Origin: Prescottella sp. R16
GTDB taxonomy: Bacteria; Actinomycetota; Actinomycetes; Mycobacteriales; Mycobacteriaceae
DNA: 64,000 nucleotides
NCBI RefSeq assembly: GCF_030656875.1
Contig: NZ_CP130943.1
Coordinates: 3,844,001 to 3,908,000, forward strand
Direction: 5' to 3'
The position numbers and the translations under genes are program-made. The notes beneath the pieces are model-generated. The model saw only the letters and a list, made by a program, of their open reading frames with translations, ran no database searches and was not told where the DNA came from. How positions within the stretch are numbered: position 1 is the first letter of the stretch; the number at the start of each line of letters is the position of its first letter. Shown in pieces: positions 63,212 to 64,000 of this stretch.

Positions 63212-64000
63212 CTAACCCAGCACCAGGTGATCGCCGTCCTCGGAGATGGTCACCGGGACGGTGTCACCGTCGCGGACGGTGCCGGCGAGCAGCAGCTTGG
63301 CGAGCTGGTCGCCGATCGCCTGCTGGATGAGCCGGCGCAGCGGACGCGCGCCGTAGAGCGGGTCGTAGCCGCGGACGGCGAGCCAGAACCGCGCCGAATC
63401 CGACACCTCCAGGGTGAGGCGTCGAGCTCGGAGCCGCTTGCCCAGCTGGTCGAGTTGGATGTCGACGATCGACTCGAGCTGTTCCTCGGACAGTGGATCG
63501 AAGACGACGACGTCGTCGAGCCGGTTGACGAACTCCGGTTTGAACGCCGTCCGTACCGCCGCCATCACCTGGTCGCGGTCACCGCCCGCCCCCAGGTTGG
63601 AGGTGAGGATCAAGATGGTGTTGCGGAAGTCGACGGTGCGGCCCTGTCCGTCGGTGAGGCGTCCGTCGTCGAGGACCTGCAGCAGGATGTCGAACACGTC
63701 CGGGTGCGCCTTCTCGACCTCGTCGAACAGCACGACGCTGTACGGGCGCCTGCGGACGGCTTCGGTGAGCTGTCCGCCGGACTCGTAGCCGACGTAGCCG
63801 GGGGGTGCACCGACGAGCCGCGCCACCGAGTGCTTCTCGCTGTACTCGGACATGTCGATGCGCACCATGGCTCGTTCGTCGTCGAACAGGAAGTCCGCCA
63901 ACGCTTTCGCGAGTTCGGTCTTGCCGACGCCGGTGGGGCCGAGGAACAGGAACGATCCGGTGGGCCGGTTGGGGTCGGCGACACCGGCCCGGGCACGGCG
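63212..64000 (-). CDS. clpB: Chaperone ClpB, C-terminal part
   Basis: The last 263 codons; the gene continues beyond the right edge. ClpB is a AAA+ disaggregase working with DnaK. Seen here: second Walker [15 protein letters not shown], pore loop GYVGYESGG, Walker [12 protein letters not shown], sensor TSNLGAGG, arginine finger region [11 protein letters not shown] and the D2 small domain ([18 protein letters not shown]). ClpB rather than ClpC because of the [27 protein letters not shown] sequence and short tail. Confidence 0.95.
   Translation of the reverse strand, partial: RRARAGVADPNRPTGSFLFLGPTGVGKTELAKALADFLFDDERAMVRIDMSEYSEKHSVARLVGAPPGYVGYESGGQLTEAVRRRPYSVVLFDEVEKAHPDVFDILLQVLDDGRLTDGQGRTVDFRNTILILTSNLGAGGDRDQVMAAVRTAFKPEFVNRLDDVVVFDPLSEEQLESIVDIQLDQLGKRLRARRLTLEVSDSARFWLAVRGYDPLYGARPLRRLIQQAIGDQLAKLLLAGTVRDGDTVPVTISEDGDHLVLG

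Overview
The window is high-GC actinobacterial chromosome, most likely from a mycolate-producing Mycobacteriales genome and probably Rhodococcus. The evidence is an antigen-85-type mycolyltransferase homologue, an F420-dependent glucose-6-phosphate dehydrogenase, a mycothiol-dependent formaldehyde dehydrogenase, FprA, and gene neighbourhoods that follow the Mycobacterium tuberculosis Rv0357c-Rv0408 segment in shuffled blocks (purA/Rv0358/M50 protease; DUF3151/Rv0361/fba/DedA/GH76; TrmH/pyrE/clpB; rhodanese/metZ; fgd/pta). Species assignment is inference. No rRNA, tRNA, CRISPR array, insertion sequence or prophage was found.

Layout. 1-4.8 kb: pta (partial), deazaflavin reductase, SUFU protein, fgd, an RDD membrane protein coupled to a nonapeptide-repeat protein, and a secreted mycolyltransferase-like esterase. 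4.8-11.3 kb: a HAD phosphatase, then a compact minus-strand operon rhodanese-metZ-FecCD-type ABC importer-metallo-beta-lactamase protein. 11.5-18.2 kb: fprA, an amidohydrolase, a 2.9-kb segment with a two-component system and two membrane-protein genes flanked by 66-bp direct repeats, a 5'-truncated DUF456 gene and purT. 18.3-27 kb: alpha/beta hydrolase, VOC protein, CaiB-type CoA transferase, MocR regulator, a LuxR protein with a kinase-like core, the mscR formaldehyde pair, a 34-residue peptide gene and a deletion-ruined DUF488 gene. 27-32.5 kb: purA, M50 protease, chorismate mutase, class IV aminotransferase, DUF389 protein.

32.5-35.4 kb is the most distinctive region: a six-gene minus-strand operon cbtB-cbtA-scnB-scnA-scnC-activator. 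It encodes a cobalt transporter and a three-subunit cobalt enzyme whose catalytic subunit is thiocyanate-hydrolase-like, with a paralogue of its own beta subunit in the place of the activator. A toyocamycin-type three-subunit nitrile hydratase is the main alternative.

35.8-45 kb: PPOX protein, zinc-type CDF exporter, FUSC transporter, DUF3151, fba, then DUF368 followed by two DedA genes (two families linked to polyprenyl-phosphate flipping), a frameshifted GH76 gene and a TrmH methyltransferase. 45-54 kb: a TetR-controlled membrane protein/metal-dependent hydrolase pair, lysoplasmalogenase, a MarR-MFS pair, galTK, a secreted protein. 54-64 kb: pyrE, LemA, other envelope proteins, an S4 protein, a Baeyer-Villiger monooxygenase, a sulfatase with divergent TetR and a perfect operator, a DUF1707 protein and the 3' end of clpB.

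Two genome-scale patterns stand out. Many starts have a TANNNT -10 hexamer only 6-8 nt upstream, so those mRNAs are probably leaderless. Most convergent gene pairs that are not overlapping or abutting are separated by a long perfect palindrome, and these palindromes fall into a few recurring sequence families.
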